A stretch of 9,778 bases of DNA from an uncultured Allobaculum sp. GTDB lineage: Bacteria > Bacillota_I > Bacilli_A > Erysipelotrichales > Erysipelotrichaceae. The notes under the pieces are model-generated. The model worked only from the letters and a program-made list of their open reading frames with translations, did no database searches and was not told the DNA's origin. The stretch spans positions 1 through 9,778 of the forward strand of contig CAJTLE010000110.1 of NCBI GenBank assembly GCA_910577085.1, written 5' to 3'. Shown here piece after piece: positions 1 through 5,727 of this stretch. Numbering within the stretch: position 1 is the stretch's first letter; every line of letters starts with the position of its first letter. The position numbers and the translations under genes are program-made.

Positions 1-174
1 ATGTCCTCTTCCTGCCAATCGAAGGTGAGCAGCCTACAACTTCAGTAATTCAACTGTGCAGTTGTTCTCATCAACAGCTGCCAACTTTTTAAACGAAATT
101 ATTGCAACTTTTCAGTTGACATCTACATCACCCAGTTCGACCTGGATTCTCCTGATGTTCTGGTCGCAAGGTCA
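1..174 (+). other. Frame-disrupted 5' part of the Cpa-like gene
   Basis: No single frame is open from the window edge into the gene that follows. Coding-like peptide moves between frames: frame 3 from base 3 (with LPIEGEQ), frame 2 from base 29 (with YNFSNSTVQLF and STAANFLNEII), then frame 1 from about base 110 (with SVDIYITQFDLDSPD) into the main frame. Frame 1 has a stop at 46-48. Each switch equals one missing base, near 24-30 and near the T-runs at 86-112. This fits either two small deletions in a decaying gene or sequencing errors. The alternative is that the stretch is simply non-coding. The true start, with the signal peptide, would lie upstream of the window. Confidence 0.45.
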
Positions 175-1845
175 ATGGAATCTGGATACGATGACTCAGA
201 AGCCCCAGACGACTCATCCGTGCAGCCGCTTTACTGTTATGGCATGCTGCCTGGATATCAGATGATGCAGGTTTCCGGCAATGGGGAAGGCCACTGGGTA
301 GTCGCCGCATGGCGAGGAATGGCCTACACCACGATTAAACCAACATACAAGCCCGGCGCCAGTGAATCCATCCCTGTCCAGAATATTCCCGATGGCGTAA
401 TTCAGTATCCGGATCCGGATAATCCAAACTTTTTCCCGGACATTACCTTCAATGACCGGACCGGCACCTCACATACCTATAAATATGCCAGACCAGACAC
501 GCCGGAGGTCAGTGAGCTTGGATACTATACCATTCGCTGGATTCGAGTCATGACCACAAACAAAGGAGCCTATCCTCCTGTTCCGGATGAAAACGGAAAA
601 ATGCATTCGAAAGCATGGGGATTCTGTTACCACCTCGACGGTATCATCATTCTGAATTCCCTCCAGACCTGTACAGTCAGCTTTAATGTTCTCCAGCCAG
701 GTGCAGAAAACTTCTCCCTGGTCAGTGCTCAGACGGTGCGCAAAGACACATGGGAACAGGATATTACGAAGCCAAAAGCCTATATCCCAGGAGATGAAGA
801 TCCGGAAAGTACCCAGTTCCCCCAGTATTCGGATTATTACATGACCGACTGGTACAACAATAAAGAGATGACGGAACTGGCAGAATTTGATGACCAGATC
901 GTATGCAACACAAGCTTCTATGCCACCTTTAAAAAGGCAACCCATCTGATTGTGACCAATGAAGTCTATGACGATCCAGAAGAAAAGACGTATCCTTTCA
1001 CCTACCAGCTGACGATACCAGGAAAAACGCAGCTGCCGGATGGTGTTGAAGCAGTCCTGACCAAAGCAGATGGATCTACAGAAGTGGTAAGAATCCCCTG
1101 GAACAGCGATAAAAATACCTATGAATTTCAGCTCGAAGGCGGTGAAAGCCTGGATCTGCCAACACTGCTTGATGATGGCCAGGAGTATGAAATTACCCAG
1201 GATGGCAGTGATGGCATGATGACCTGGATCGGTACCGGAGGAAGCTTCAAGCAGACTGAAGAGAATGCCAAAAAATACGAGAATCAAACCGATCCGGATC
1301 CATATGAAAAAACAAAGTTCAGCGATGGAACGGACTATGTAACGTTCTTTAACGAAATTCTCTGTCCTCTTTCCATCACCGAAAAGGTCAGCGGCAATGA
1401 TGCCAGCAAAAACGCTTCCTTTACGATGCAGATGTCTCTGGATGGAAACATGGATCAGACTTTGCCGGGAGATTCCATTCCGGATGAGATGACCTATGAT
1501 CCGCAAAGCAAAACCTATCAGTTCACCATGAAAAATGGCCAGACCGTCGATGGCATCAAAGTTCCGTATGGAACAACAGTCTCCATTACCGAGACGGATA
1601 CAAAAGGCTACACGGTCAGTTCGACTGTCAACGGAAAATCAAATGGCAACACCATGCCGGTTCATTTCGTTGTTCAGGGAGATACGAAAGTCGTCATTGA
1701 TAACGACAAAAATATCTCACCGCCAACTGACCTGAAAAATGGCAGCAGTTCCTGGCTGTGGCTGATTGCAGCAGCTGCAGTCCTCATTGCGACAGCAGGC
1801 TTCTTTGCCTGGAGCAGAAGGAACCGCCTGAATCAGAGTCGATAA
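175..1845 (+). CDS. Cpa-like ancillary pilus/surface protein, 5'-incomplete
   Basis: Probable tip or ancillary subunit of the pilus, cell-surface exposed. The ATG at 175 gives 556 residues but has no proper ribosome binding site and no signal peptide, although the C-terminus is that of an anchored surface protein, so this start is only the first methionine of an open frame running from base 49. Seen in order: a beta-rich region (about 20-215); a segment resembling an InlB-type (Listeria-Bacteroides) repeat (about 220-256, with MTDWYNNKEMTE and FYATFKKA); an Ig-like domain (258-395); a second Ig-like domain (398-512); the sorting-like motif SPPTD (515-519); a membrane helix (about 525-546); and a basic tail SRRNR. 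Domain 2 has the Lys/Glu/Asn set of an intramolecular isopeptide bond (K404, E473, N510); domain 1 has E263, Q342 and N393 instead. The position ahead of a SipA-like gene matches Cpa of FCT-3 loci. No thioester domain is visible; it would lie in the missing N-terminus. Confidence 0.75.
   Translation: MESGYDDSEAPDDSSVQPLYCYGMLPGYQMMQVSGNGEGHWVVAAWRGMAYTTIKPTYKPGASESIPVQNIPDGVIQYPDPDNPNFFPDITFNDRTGTSHTYKYARPDTPEVSELGYYTIRWIRVMTTNKGAYPPVPDENGKMHSKAWGFCYHLDGIIILNSLQTCTVSFNVLQPGAENFSLVSAQTVRKDTWEQDITKPKAYIPGDEDPESTQFPQYSDYYMTDWYNNKEMTELAEFDDQIVCNTSFYATFKKATHLIVTNEVYDDPEEKTYPFTYQLTIPGKTQLPDGVEAVLTKADGSTEVVRIPWNSDKNTYEFQLEGGESLDLPTLLDDGQEYEITQDGSDGMMTWIGTGGSFKQTEENAKKYENQTDPDPYEKTKFSDGTDYVTFFNEILCPLSITEKVSGNDASKNASFTMQMSLDGNMDQTLPGDSIPDEMTYDPQSKTYQFTMKNGQTVDGIKVPYGTTVSITETDTKGYTVSSTVNGKSNGNTMPVHFVVQGDTKVVIDNDKNISPPTDLKNGSSSWLWLIAAAAVLIATAGFFAWSRRNRLNQSR
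1717..1731 (+). other. Sorting-like motif SPPTD in the Cpa-like protein
   Basis: Encodes S-P-P-T-D five residues ahead of a Ser/Trp-flanked membrane helix and an Arg-rich tail. This is the position of a sortase signal, but it is not LPXTG. It shares x-x-P-T with the SLPTG motif of the downstream major pilin. Recognition by the local class B sortase is an inference. Confidence 0.5.
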
Positions 1846-2026
1846 CCCCAAACTGTATGCGCTTACCCAAGTGGAGTGGTTAAAGATTCGCAGTATGGCT
1901 GCATGAATACGGACTGCATCCAATGTGCAGTGCGCAAAGCAGAGTAAATCGCACAGCCTGAGAATAAATCTAAAAATTGATTGGAGCAGCCCGAGCCTGT
2001 CCAGCAGAAATTGCGAGGTGAATACA
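1846..2026 (+). other. Intergenic spacer with a Cys-containing reading frame and a small hairpin
   Basis: After the Cpa-like stop the same frame stays open for 33 codons to a TAA at 1945-1947 and would encode a peptide ending in YGCMNTDCIQCAVRKAE. Its only ATG (1903) gives 14 residues and has no ribosome binding site. A hairpin ACTGCA-TCCAATG-TGCAGT lies at 1913-1931 with no T-run after it, so it is not a terminator and transcription probably continues into the next gene. No convincing promoter was seen. Confidence 0.35.
2015..2020 (+). promoter_or_regulatory. Ribosome binding site GAGGTG fixing the start at 2027
   Basis: GAGGTG lies six bases before the ATG at 2027. The longer frame from ATG 1925 has no such site and would begin inside the spacer hairpin, so 2027 is preferred. 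Confidence 0.65.
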
Positions 2027-2605
2027 ATGACGACTCTAGATTCCAGTACAAATTCCAGTTCTGAAAAGAGCTGCAAATCTTTGTCCGAGCCAATCAGAAC
2101 CATGGATGATATCTCAAAATTCATTACGCAGATGAAGTTTAAAAAGAAAGTTTTTGGAGGGGTAGATCCACTTGACGTCCTTCGACAGATGGACAGGCTT
2201 CAAGGTTTATACCGCCAGGTCTATGAATGCAAAGCGGCCTATGACAAGGCAATTCTTGATGAAAAAGACGGGGTGATTCAATCCCTGAATGAAGTGATCA
2301 CCAGGATCGATTCACAGAAAAATGAAACAGACCCCGGCGGAGAGGATGAGGCAAAGAAGGAGGATCCTGCTCTGGATGAGCGGCTGAGTGAGGACCTTCT
2401 GTTGGAGCTGAACAAAAAAGACGAGGAGTTAAAGGCCAGTAAGCAGGAAATCCTGCAGAAAGACCAGGAACTGAAAAGAAAAGACGAAGAGCTGAAGGAA
2501 AAAGACCGACTTCTTGAACAGAAAGACCAGCAGCTCAAGGAAAAAGATGAACAGCTCAAAGCCCACTCTTTAACCAGTCCGTCAGAAATGGAGAGACTGA
2601 CATGA
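2027..2605 (+). CDS. Cytosolic DivIVA/GpsB-like, heptad-repeat protein coupled to sipA-like gene
   Basis: 192 residues, no signal peptide and no membrane helix, so cytosolic. Residues 1-25 are Ser/Thr-rich. Residues 26-75 hold FKKKVFGGVDPLDV followed by D56, L58 and Y62. The spacing from the second Gly (G-x-D-x-x-D-V, then Asp at V+5 and Tyr at V+11) parallels the N-terminal membrane- and partner-binding domain of GpsB and DivIVA, but the usual Tyr after Gly is Val here. After an acidic linker (96-118), residues 122-178 run as heptads with Leu or Ile at 128, 135, 142, 149, 156, 163, 170 and 177 and mostly Asp at the other core position (KDEELK, KDQELK, KDEQLK units). This suggests a long helix, either a weak coiled coil or a single alpha helix. 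The stop overlaps the next start as ATGA, so translation is likely coupled to the SipA-like protein. Streptococcal FCT loci have no such gene. Scaffold or positioning role is inferred. Confidence 0.8.
   Translation: MTTLDSSTNSSSEKSCKSLSEPIRTMDDISKFITQMKFKKKVFGGVDPLDVLRQMDRLQGLYRQVYECKAAYDKAILDEKDGVIQSLNEVITRIDSQKNETDPGGEDEAKKEDPALDERLSEDLLLELNKKDEELKASKQEILQKDQELKRKDEELKEKDRLLEQKDQQLKEKDEQLKAHSLTSPSEMERLT
2397..2562 (+). repeat. Heptad-coding repeat (KDEELK-type units)
   Basis: Consecutive 21-base units encode seven-residue repeats of the form K-D-x-x-L-K-x. Similar units such as AAAGACGAGGAG, AAAGACCAGGAA and AAAGACGAAGAG recur in phase. Such a tract can gain or lose 21-base units without breaking the frame. 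Confidence 0.6.
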
Positions 2606-3345
2606 CGGAAAACGGAAAAGATCCAAACGACTTGAAAAGCCCAGACGGCCAGACCCCGCCCACTGATCACAAGACCGACGAAAAGATCAGTGAAAAACAG
2701 GCCTCCCAAATGAATCAAACGGACCACGACAGCCCACCCCATGACAATTCCTCACAAGAAAGAAAACAGTCTGGCAGCTATCACAGATTCTGGAAACATC
2801 CCCAAGAGGAAACGCCAGAAGAAGCGATCGAGCATCAACGCCGCCATCTTCTCGATAAGGAAGATATCCACAGTTTCTGGATCCGGCTGTCGGTATTGAT
2901 TGTTTTTCTTGGTGTGGTCTTTGTTGGGATTTTCCGGATCGTTCCCGTTCAGGATGACGACATGAAGCCTTTTTTGGACTACAAGGACGTGGAACTGGTC
3001 TTCCGCTATCCTCAGCACCTGTATACCAATGACGTCATTGTCTACAACCAGGACGGAACGCTCCACACCGGTCGTATTGTCGCCATGCCAGACGAAACCG
3101 TCGAGATCAGCGATGACCAGAAACTTTATGTCAACGGAACCGAAACGGATAATGACGAGATTGATTCTCCAACGCCAGCCTATCAAAGCAGCGTTGTCTA
3201 TCCCGTAACCCTTGGCCAGGATGAGTATTTCGTTCTGGGAGATAACCGGCAGACCGCTATGGACAGCCGCCAGACCGGTCCCGTTGAACGCAGCCAGATT
3301 GTTGGCAAAGTCATCACCGCAATCAGGCGCTCTGGTTTCCAGTAA
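2602..3345 (+). CDS. sipA: SipA-like pilus chaperone: signal peptidase I homologue without the Ser-Lys dyad
   Basis: 247 residues. Residues 1-90 are hydrophilic, Asp/Glu/Lys/Pro-rich and probably cytosolic; a membrane helix follows at about 94-113, then an extracellular signal-peptidase fold. Signal peptidase I boxes are recognisable: box B region VPVQDDDMKP (114-123), box D region GRIVAMPDETVEI (157-169) and box E GDNRQTAMDSR (213-223). The nucleophile Ser position is D120 and the general-base Lys position is G157, so it should not cleave signal peptides. SipA of the Streptococcus pyogenes pilus locus has the same Asp/Gly replacements and is needed for pilus polymerisation without a classic dyad (recalled family knowledge). 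Its position before the major pilin agrees. The start overlaps the previous stop (ATGA), with GGAG at 2590-2593. The 90-residue N-terminal extension is not typical of streptococcal SipA and may contact the upstream heptad protein (inference). Confidence 0.88.
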   Translation: MTENGKDPNDLKSPDGQTPPTDHKTDEKISEKQASQMNQTDHDSPPHDNSSQERKQSGSYHRFWKHPQEETPEEAIEHQRRHLLDKEDIHSFWIRLSVLIVFLGVVFVGIFRIVPVQDDDMKPFLDYKDVELVFRYPQHLYTNDVIVYNQDGTLHTGRIVAMPDETVEISDDQKLYVNGTETDNDEIDSPTPAYQSSVVYPVTLGQDEYFVLGDNRQTAMDSRQTGPVERSQIVGKVITAIRRSGFQ

Positions 3346-3441
3346 CCGAAAGAAGTGTTGGAAAAGTTGTAAAAAGGGAAAATGAAAAAACGAGCAGTTG
3401 GCAGGCTCTGAAAAACTAAGCTTGCCAGCGACAGGCATCAG

Positions 3442-3570
3442 ATGGATGAGCGGGCTGATCCATTTCAACAACGCATTCCATTGAGTAAAACTGATGAATT
3501 CAATAAAGCTGATCCAATCGGTAAAACCGATGAATCAAAAACAGCAGCGACTGGTTCTGCCTTTGGTTAG
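3442..3570 (+). CDS. Possible 42-residue hydrophilic peptide
   Basis: The frame begins MDERADPF and ends ATGSAFG before TAG. It contains internal repeats (ADPF/ADPI; SKTDEF/GKTDES), is highly charged, and has no hydrophobic segment. No good ribosome binding site precedes it. The frame is the same as that of the upstream sipA-like gene but is separated from it by stops at 3343, 3370 and 3409, so it could also be a decayed tail. It was not recognised. Confidence 0.25.
   Translation: MDERADPFQQRIPLSKTDEFNKADPIGKTDESKTAATGSAFG
3485..3536 (+). repeat. Imperfect direct repeat, 36-base period
   Basis: GTAAAACTGATGAATTC (3485-3501) recurs as GTAAAACCGATGAATC (3521-3536), and GCTGATCCA occurs at 3454-3462 and again at 3508-3516. 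The 36-base period is a multiple of three, in keeping with a translated or once-translated repeat. Confidence 0.5.
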
Positions 3571-3622
3571 ATCCAGGCCCAACTTCAGCCGCATGCCGGA
3601 TAAAGAAAGAATGTGAGTAAGT

Positions 3623-4750
3623 ATGAAAACAGACGGGATCCTGAAAAAACTGAAGAAAGGATTCGCAAAAGCAGCAGCGATCATCACGAGCCTTGCTCTG
3701 GTTACCGTTCCAGTCCTGGCAGATGATTCGACTGATACCTCCAGCCAGACATCAGGCGCCAGTGGGGCAGCCGGCACCATGACCATTCCTGTGACTTTGG
3801 ATCTGACCTATAACGATAAGGACAGCATTCAGCCACTTAGCTTTACCTGTAACATTACCCCAGATGCCAGCCTGCCAGCTGCAAGCGATGATGCCGCACC
3901 AGATACGCGCTTTGCGGGTGTTGCCCAGGGAGCTTCTGTTGTTGAAAACAGCAGCGCTCCACAAGAGGGAAGCCAGACAAATACCGCAGTGTATACAGCC
4001 CAGGTGCAGTTTGATGTATCAAAATTCACACTGCCTGGTCTTTATGTCTATACCCTGCAGCCAGTCGTCAGTCTTGGCGGCAAAACCTATGAACCAACAG
4101 CCATCGATGGCCTGACGATCGATCCTCAGTCTTTGACTGCCGAAGTTTGGATTGTTGACCAGTCAGATGGAAGCCTTGGTGTTGGCGGCGTCGATATTTA
4201 CCAGTCCAGTGATGAAACGCAAAAAATCAGTAAAGCAGGCTTCAAAGGAAATTTCCAGACGCAGTCTGTCTCTTTGACCAAGATGATCACCGGTAACCAG
4301 GCCGACATGGAAGCGAAGTTCCCATTCACCTTTACGATTCAGGGTACTCCTGGACAGGTAATCACGTACAAACTGCCAGATGGAACAACCAATACGCTGA
4401 CGATTTCGGATAAGGGTACTGCAACTGTACAAAGTCCGATCGAACTGGGAAATAAACAGACAGTTACGGTCTATGGACTGACCCCGAAAGATTCGTACAG
4501 CTTTAAAGAAACAAACAGCTCTGATTACACCCAGACTTACCAGATTGATGATGGAAAAGAAACTGCAGCAACCGATGGTGCAGTCGCCACAACGACAATT
4601 GGTCAGGCAGACCAGAAAGTTACGTTTACCAATAACAAAGAGGGATCCTTACCAACCGGTATGATTCAGACCTATCTTCCATACGTCCTTGTCGTCGCCC
4701 TTGTTCTTGTCTTTGGCGGCTTCTACCTGGTTCGCAGAAAACACGAGTAA
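3623..4750 (+). CDS. fctA: FctA-like major pilin (pilus backbone subunit)
   Basis: 375 residues, exported and covalently polymerised into the pilus shaft. A signal peptide spans 1-33 (basic start, hydrophobic 16-30, VLA|DD cleavage). The N-terminal domain (52-215) follows the layout of the S. pyogenes pilin Spy0128: IPVTLDL, FAGVAQG, a PGLYVYTL strand and an AEVWIVD strand. The C-terminal domain (216-340) begins LTKMITGN and ends VTFTNNKEG. The Lys/Glu/Asn set for an isopeptide bond is present in the C-terminal domain (K220, E296, N337), but the matching N-terminal positions appear to be non-Lys, Gln/Pro and Gln/Thr. The sorting signal SLPTG (342-346; EVPTG in Spy0128) is followed by a membrane helix (351-370) and RRKHE. 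Lysines 201, 204 and 208 sit near the place of the Spy0128 polymerisation lysine. The start has GTGAG five bases upstream. It is followed at 69 bases by its sortase. Confidence 0.9.
   Translation: MKTDGILKKLKKGFAKAAAIITSLALVTVPVLADDSTDTSSQTSGASGAAGTMTIPVTLDLTYNDKDSIQPLSFTCNITPDASLPAASDDAAPDTRFAGVAQGASVVENSSAPQEGSQTNTAVYTAQVQFDVSKFTLPGLYVYTLQPVVSLGGKTYEPTAIDGLTIDPQSLTAEVWIVDQSDGSLGVGGVDIYQSSDETQKISKAGFKGNFQTQSVSLTKMITGNQADMEAKFPFTFTIQGTPGQVITYKLPDGTTNTLTISDKGTATVQSPIELGNKQTVTVYGLTPKDSYSFKETNSSDYTQTYQIDDGKETAATDGAVATTTIGQADQKVTFTNNKEGSLPTGMIQTYLPYVLVVALVLVFGGFYLVRRKHE
4646..4660 (+). other. Sorting signal SLPTG of the major pilin
   Basis: Encodes S-L-P-T-G, then Met, a membrane helix and Arg-Arg-Lys: a complete cell-wall sorting signal. 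Sortase would cleave between Thr and Gly and join Thr to a Lys of the next pilin. Confidence 0.85.
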
Positions 4751-4803
4751 CGGAAGAACTGAAACAGGAAAACAGGACAGAAATAAGAAGAGTATGGCAG
4801 CAG

Positions 4804-4810
4804 AAAGGAG
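4804..4810 (+). promoter_or_regulatory. Ribosome binding site of the sortase gene
   Basis: AAAGGAG lies nine bases before the ATG at 4820 and fixes that start. Confidence 0.65.
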
Positions 4811-4819
4811 AAGACAGGA

Positions 4820-5548
4820 ATGAATCTGGATGATAAAGCGCGTATGGCAAGAATCGGTCTGGACATTCTGGACTTCGCTGTCATGCTGACGGTGATCTTG
4901 CTGCTGTTATTTGGTGGGTATTCTCTTTTTGATAACTGGAATACTGCCCATCAGGGATTTTCACCTTCATTGATGCAATATAAGCCAGATGACGAGGGCA
5001 GCCTCTCCTTTAACCAGCTGATGTCGGTCAATCCGGATGTCATTGGCTGGATCACAATCGATCAGACGCATATTGACCAGCCCATGGTGCAGGGCAGCAA
5101 CGACTTTGAATACCTGAACCGAAACGCCAAAAAAGAATTCTCGCTTTCCGGCGCCATTTTCCTCAGCTGTGAAAACAGCCCCGATTTTTCTGACCACTAT
5201 AACCTGACCTATGGCCATCATATGGACAATGGCGGGATGTATGGCGACCTGATTCATTTTCTGGATCAGGATTACTTCGATGACCATACAACCGGGCTGC
5301 TGACCACAAAAGATGGCAAATACAACCTCGAGCTGTTCGCGGTTCTGGATACGGATTCCGGAAACCAGGCTGTCTATTCACCCGTTCAATACCAGCAGGA
5401 TGCATCCCAGCTCATCCAGTATCTGAAAGACAATGCCACACACTTTCGGGATGTGGATCCATCTTCATCTGTTCTTGCCATGTCCACCTGCTATGGTGCC
5501 GTTTCGAATGGACGGGTGATTGTTTTTGCCACGATGGAAAAGGAATAA
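4820..5548 (+). CDS. srtB: Class B sortase, probable pilus polymerase
   Basis: 242 residues. A single N-terminal membrane helix (about 17-34) places the catalytic domain outside. Visible motifs are the N-terminal class B segment VNPDVIGWITI (70-80), then IDQPMVQG (85-92), YGHHM with catalytic H133, STCYG with catalytic C224, and NGRVIVFA with R232. This is the His/Cys/Arg set of sortases, with class B spacing. In FCT-3 type loci the enzyme between fctA and fctB is a class B sortase that polymerises FctA, and the position here is identical, so pilus polymerase is favoured over haem-protein anchoring. It lies 69 bases after the pilin. Only one sortase is encoded in the window; a housekeeping sortase for wall anchoring would be elsewhere. 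Confidence 0.92.
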   Translation: MNLDDKARMARIGLDILDFAVMLTVILLLLFGGYSLFDNWNTAHQGFSPSLMQYKPDDEGSLSFNQLMSVNPDVIGWITIDQTHIDQPMVQGSNDFEYLNRNAKKEFSLSGAIFLSCENSPDFSDHYNLTYGHHMDNGGMYGDLIHFLDQDYFDDHTTGLLTTKDGKYNLELFAVLDTDSGNQAVYSPVQYQQDASQLIQYLKDNATHFRDVDPSSSVLAMSTCYGAVSNGRVIVFATMEKE

Positions 5549-5693
5549 AAAGCAGAAGGCAGAAGAAATAGATCGGCAGATCGATAAGAAGCAGATCAAT
5601 AAGATCAATAAAGAAGATCAATATAAGAAAACCGACAGCTCTGGACACCAGCCAGACAAAAAGAAAGGTTTTGAAAAGGAATGGATTGAATAA
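5526..5693 (+). other. Charged overlapping reading frame past the sortase stop
   Basis: In the +1 frame relative to the sortase, an open stretch runs from inside the 3' end (TTG at 5526) to TAA at 5691. It encodes a Lys/Gln/Glu/Asp-rich peptide with EEIDRQIDKKQINKINKEDQ. There is no ATG and no clear ribosome binding site. It may be a lost C-terminal tail, a frameshift product or chance reading of a repetitive AT-rich spacer. Confidence 0.2.
5571..5626 (+). repeat. Degenerate GATC-containing short repeats
   Basis: The core GATCRATA recurs four times in about 50 bases, as GATCGATAAGAAGCA, GATCAATAA, GATCAATAAAGAA and GATCAATATAAG. The units are 9 to 15 bases and degenerate. The spacer lies between the sortase and fctB-like genes. 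Confidence 0.5.
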
Positions 5694-5695
5694 AC

Positions 5696-5710
5696 CCTGG
5701 ACGATCCAGG
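5696..5710 (+). promoter_or_regulatory. Hairpin just before the fctB-like ribosome binding site
   Basis: CCTGGA-CGA-TCCAGG is a perfect 6-bp stem with a 3-base loop, ending five bases before AGGAGGAG. It has no T-run. It could be an mRNA processing or stability element or affect translation of the basal subunit; the function is inferred from position only. Confidence 0.4.
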
Positions 5711-5715
5711 TAAAC

Positions 5716-5723
5716 AGGAGGAG
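5716..5723 (+). promoter_or_regulatory. Strong ribosome binding site fixing the fctB-like start
   Basis: AGGAGGAG lies four bases before the ATG at 5728. The same frame is open from TTG 5671, but that start has no site and would put 19 extra residues before the signal peptide. Confidence 0.8.
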
Positions 5724-5727
5724 ATAC

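Larger units (their letters stand above)
3346..3622 (+). other. 277-base gap before the major pilin, with mini-ORF and repeats
   Basis: This gap is larger than the others in the unit. It holds an ATG frame at 3382 that ends after nine codons, then in the same frame a 42-codon reading frame (3442-3570), and an imperfect direct repeat. There is no terminator. TTGAGT (3481-3486) with TAAAGC 17 bases on is a very weak promoter candidate. The space is suitable for a control point ahead of the most abundantly needed subunit, but nothing here proves one. Confidence 0.35.

Noticed and set aside
56..265. Separate small forward gene in frame 2 from a GTG start
   Set aside because: Its second half becomes unlike protein exactly where frame 1 becomes coding-like, so it is better explained as part of a frame-broken larger gene.
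469..1506. Long reverse-strand open frame (345 codons) opposite the Cpa-like gene
   Set aside because: The forward frame has clear domains, a membrane helix and a sorting-like end. The reverse frame is a codon-bias shadow without recognisable motifs or a ribosome binding site.
1913..1931. Terminator between the Cpa-like gene and the heptad-protein gene
   Set aside because: The stem is only 6 bp with a 7-base loop, and no T-run follows.
2410..2565. Leucine-zipper transcription factor
   Set aside because: Leucines are spaced by seven, but no DNA-binding basic region or helix-turn-helix is present, and the other core position is mostly Asp.
2602..3345. Active type I signal peptidase
   Set aside because: Both catalytic positions are replaced (D120 and G157), and the context is that of the pilus-assembly SipA homologue.
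2752..3471. Reverse-strand open frame (239 codons) opposite the sipA-like gene
   Set aside because: The forward strand encodes recognisable signal-peptidase boxes and continues the gene order; the reverse peptide has no domain logic.
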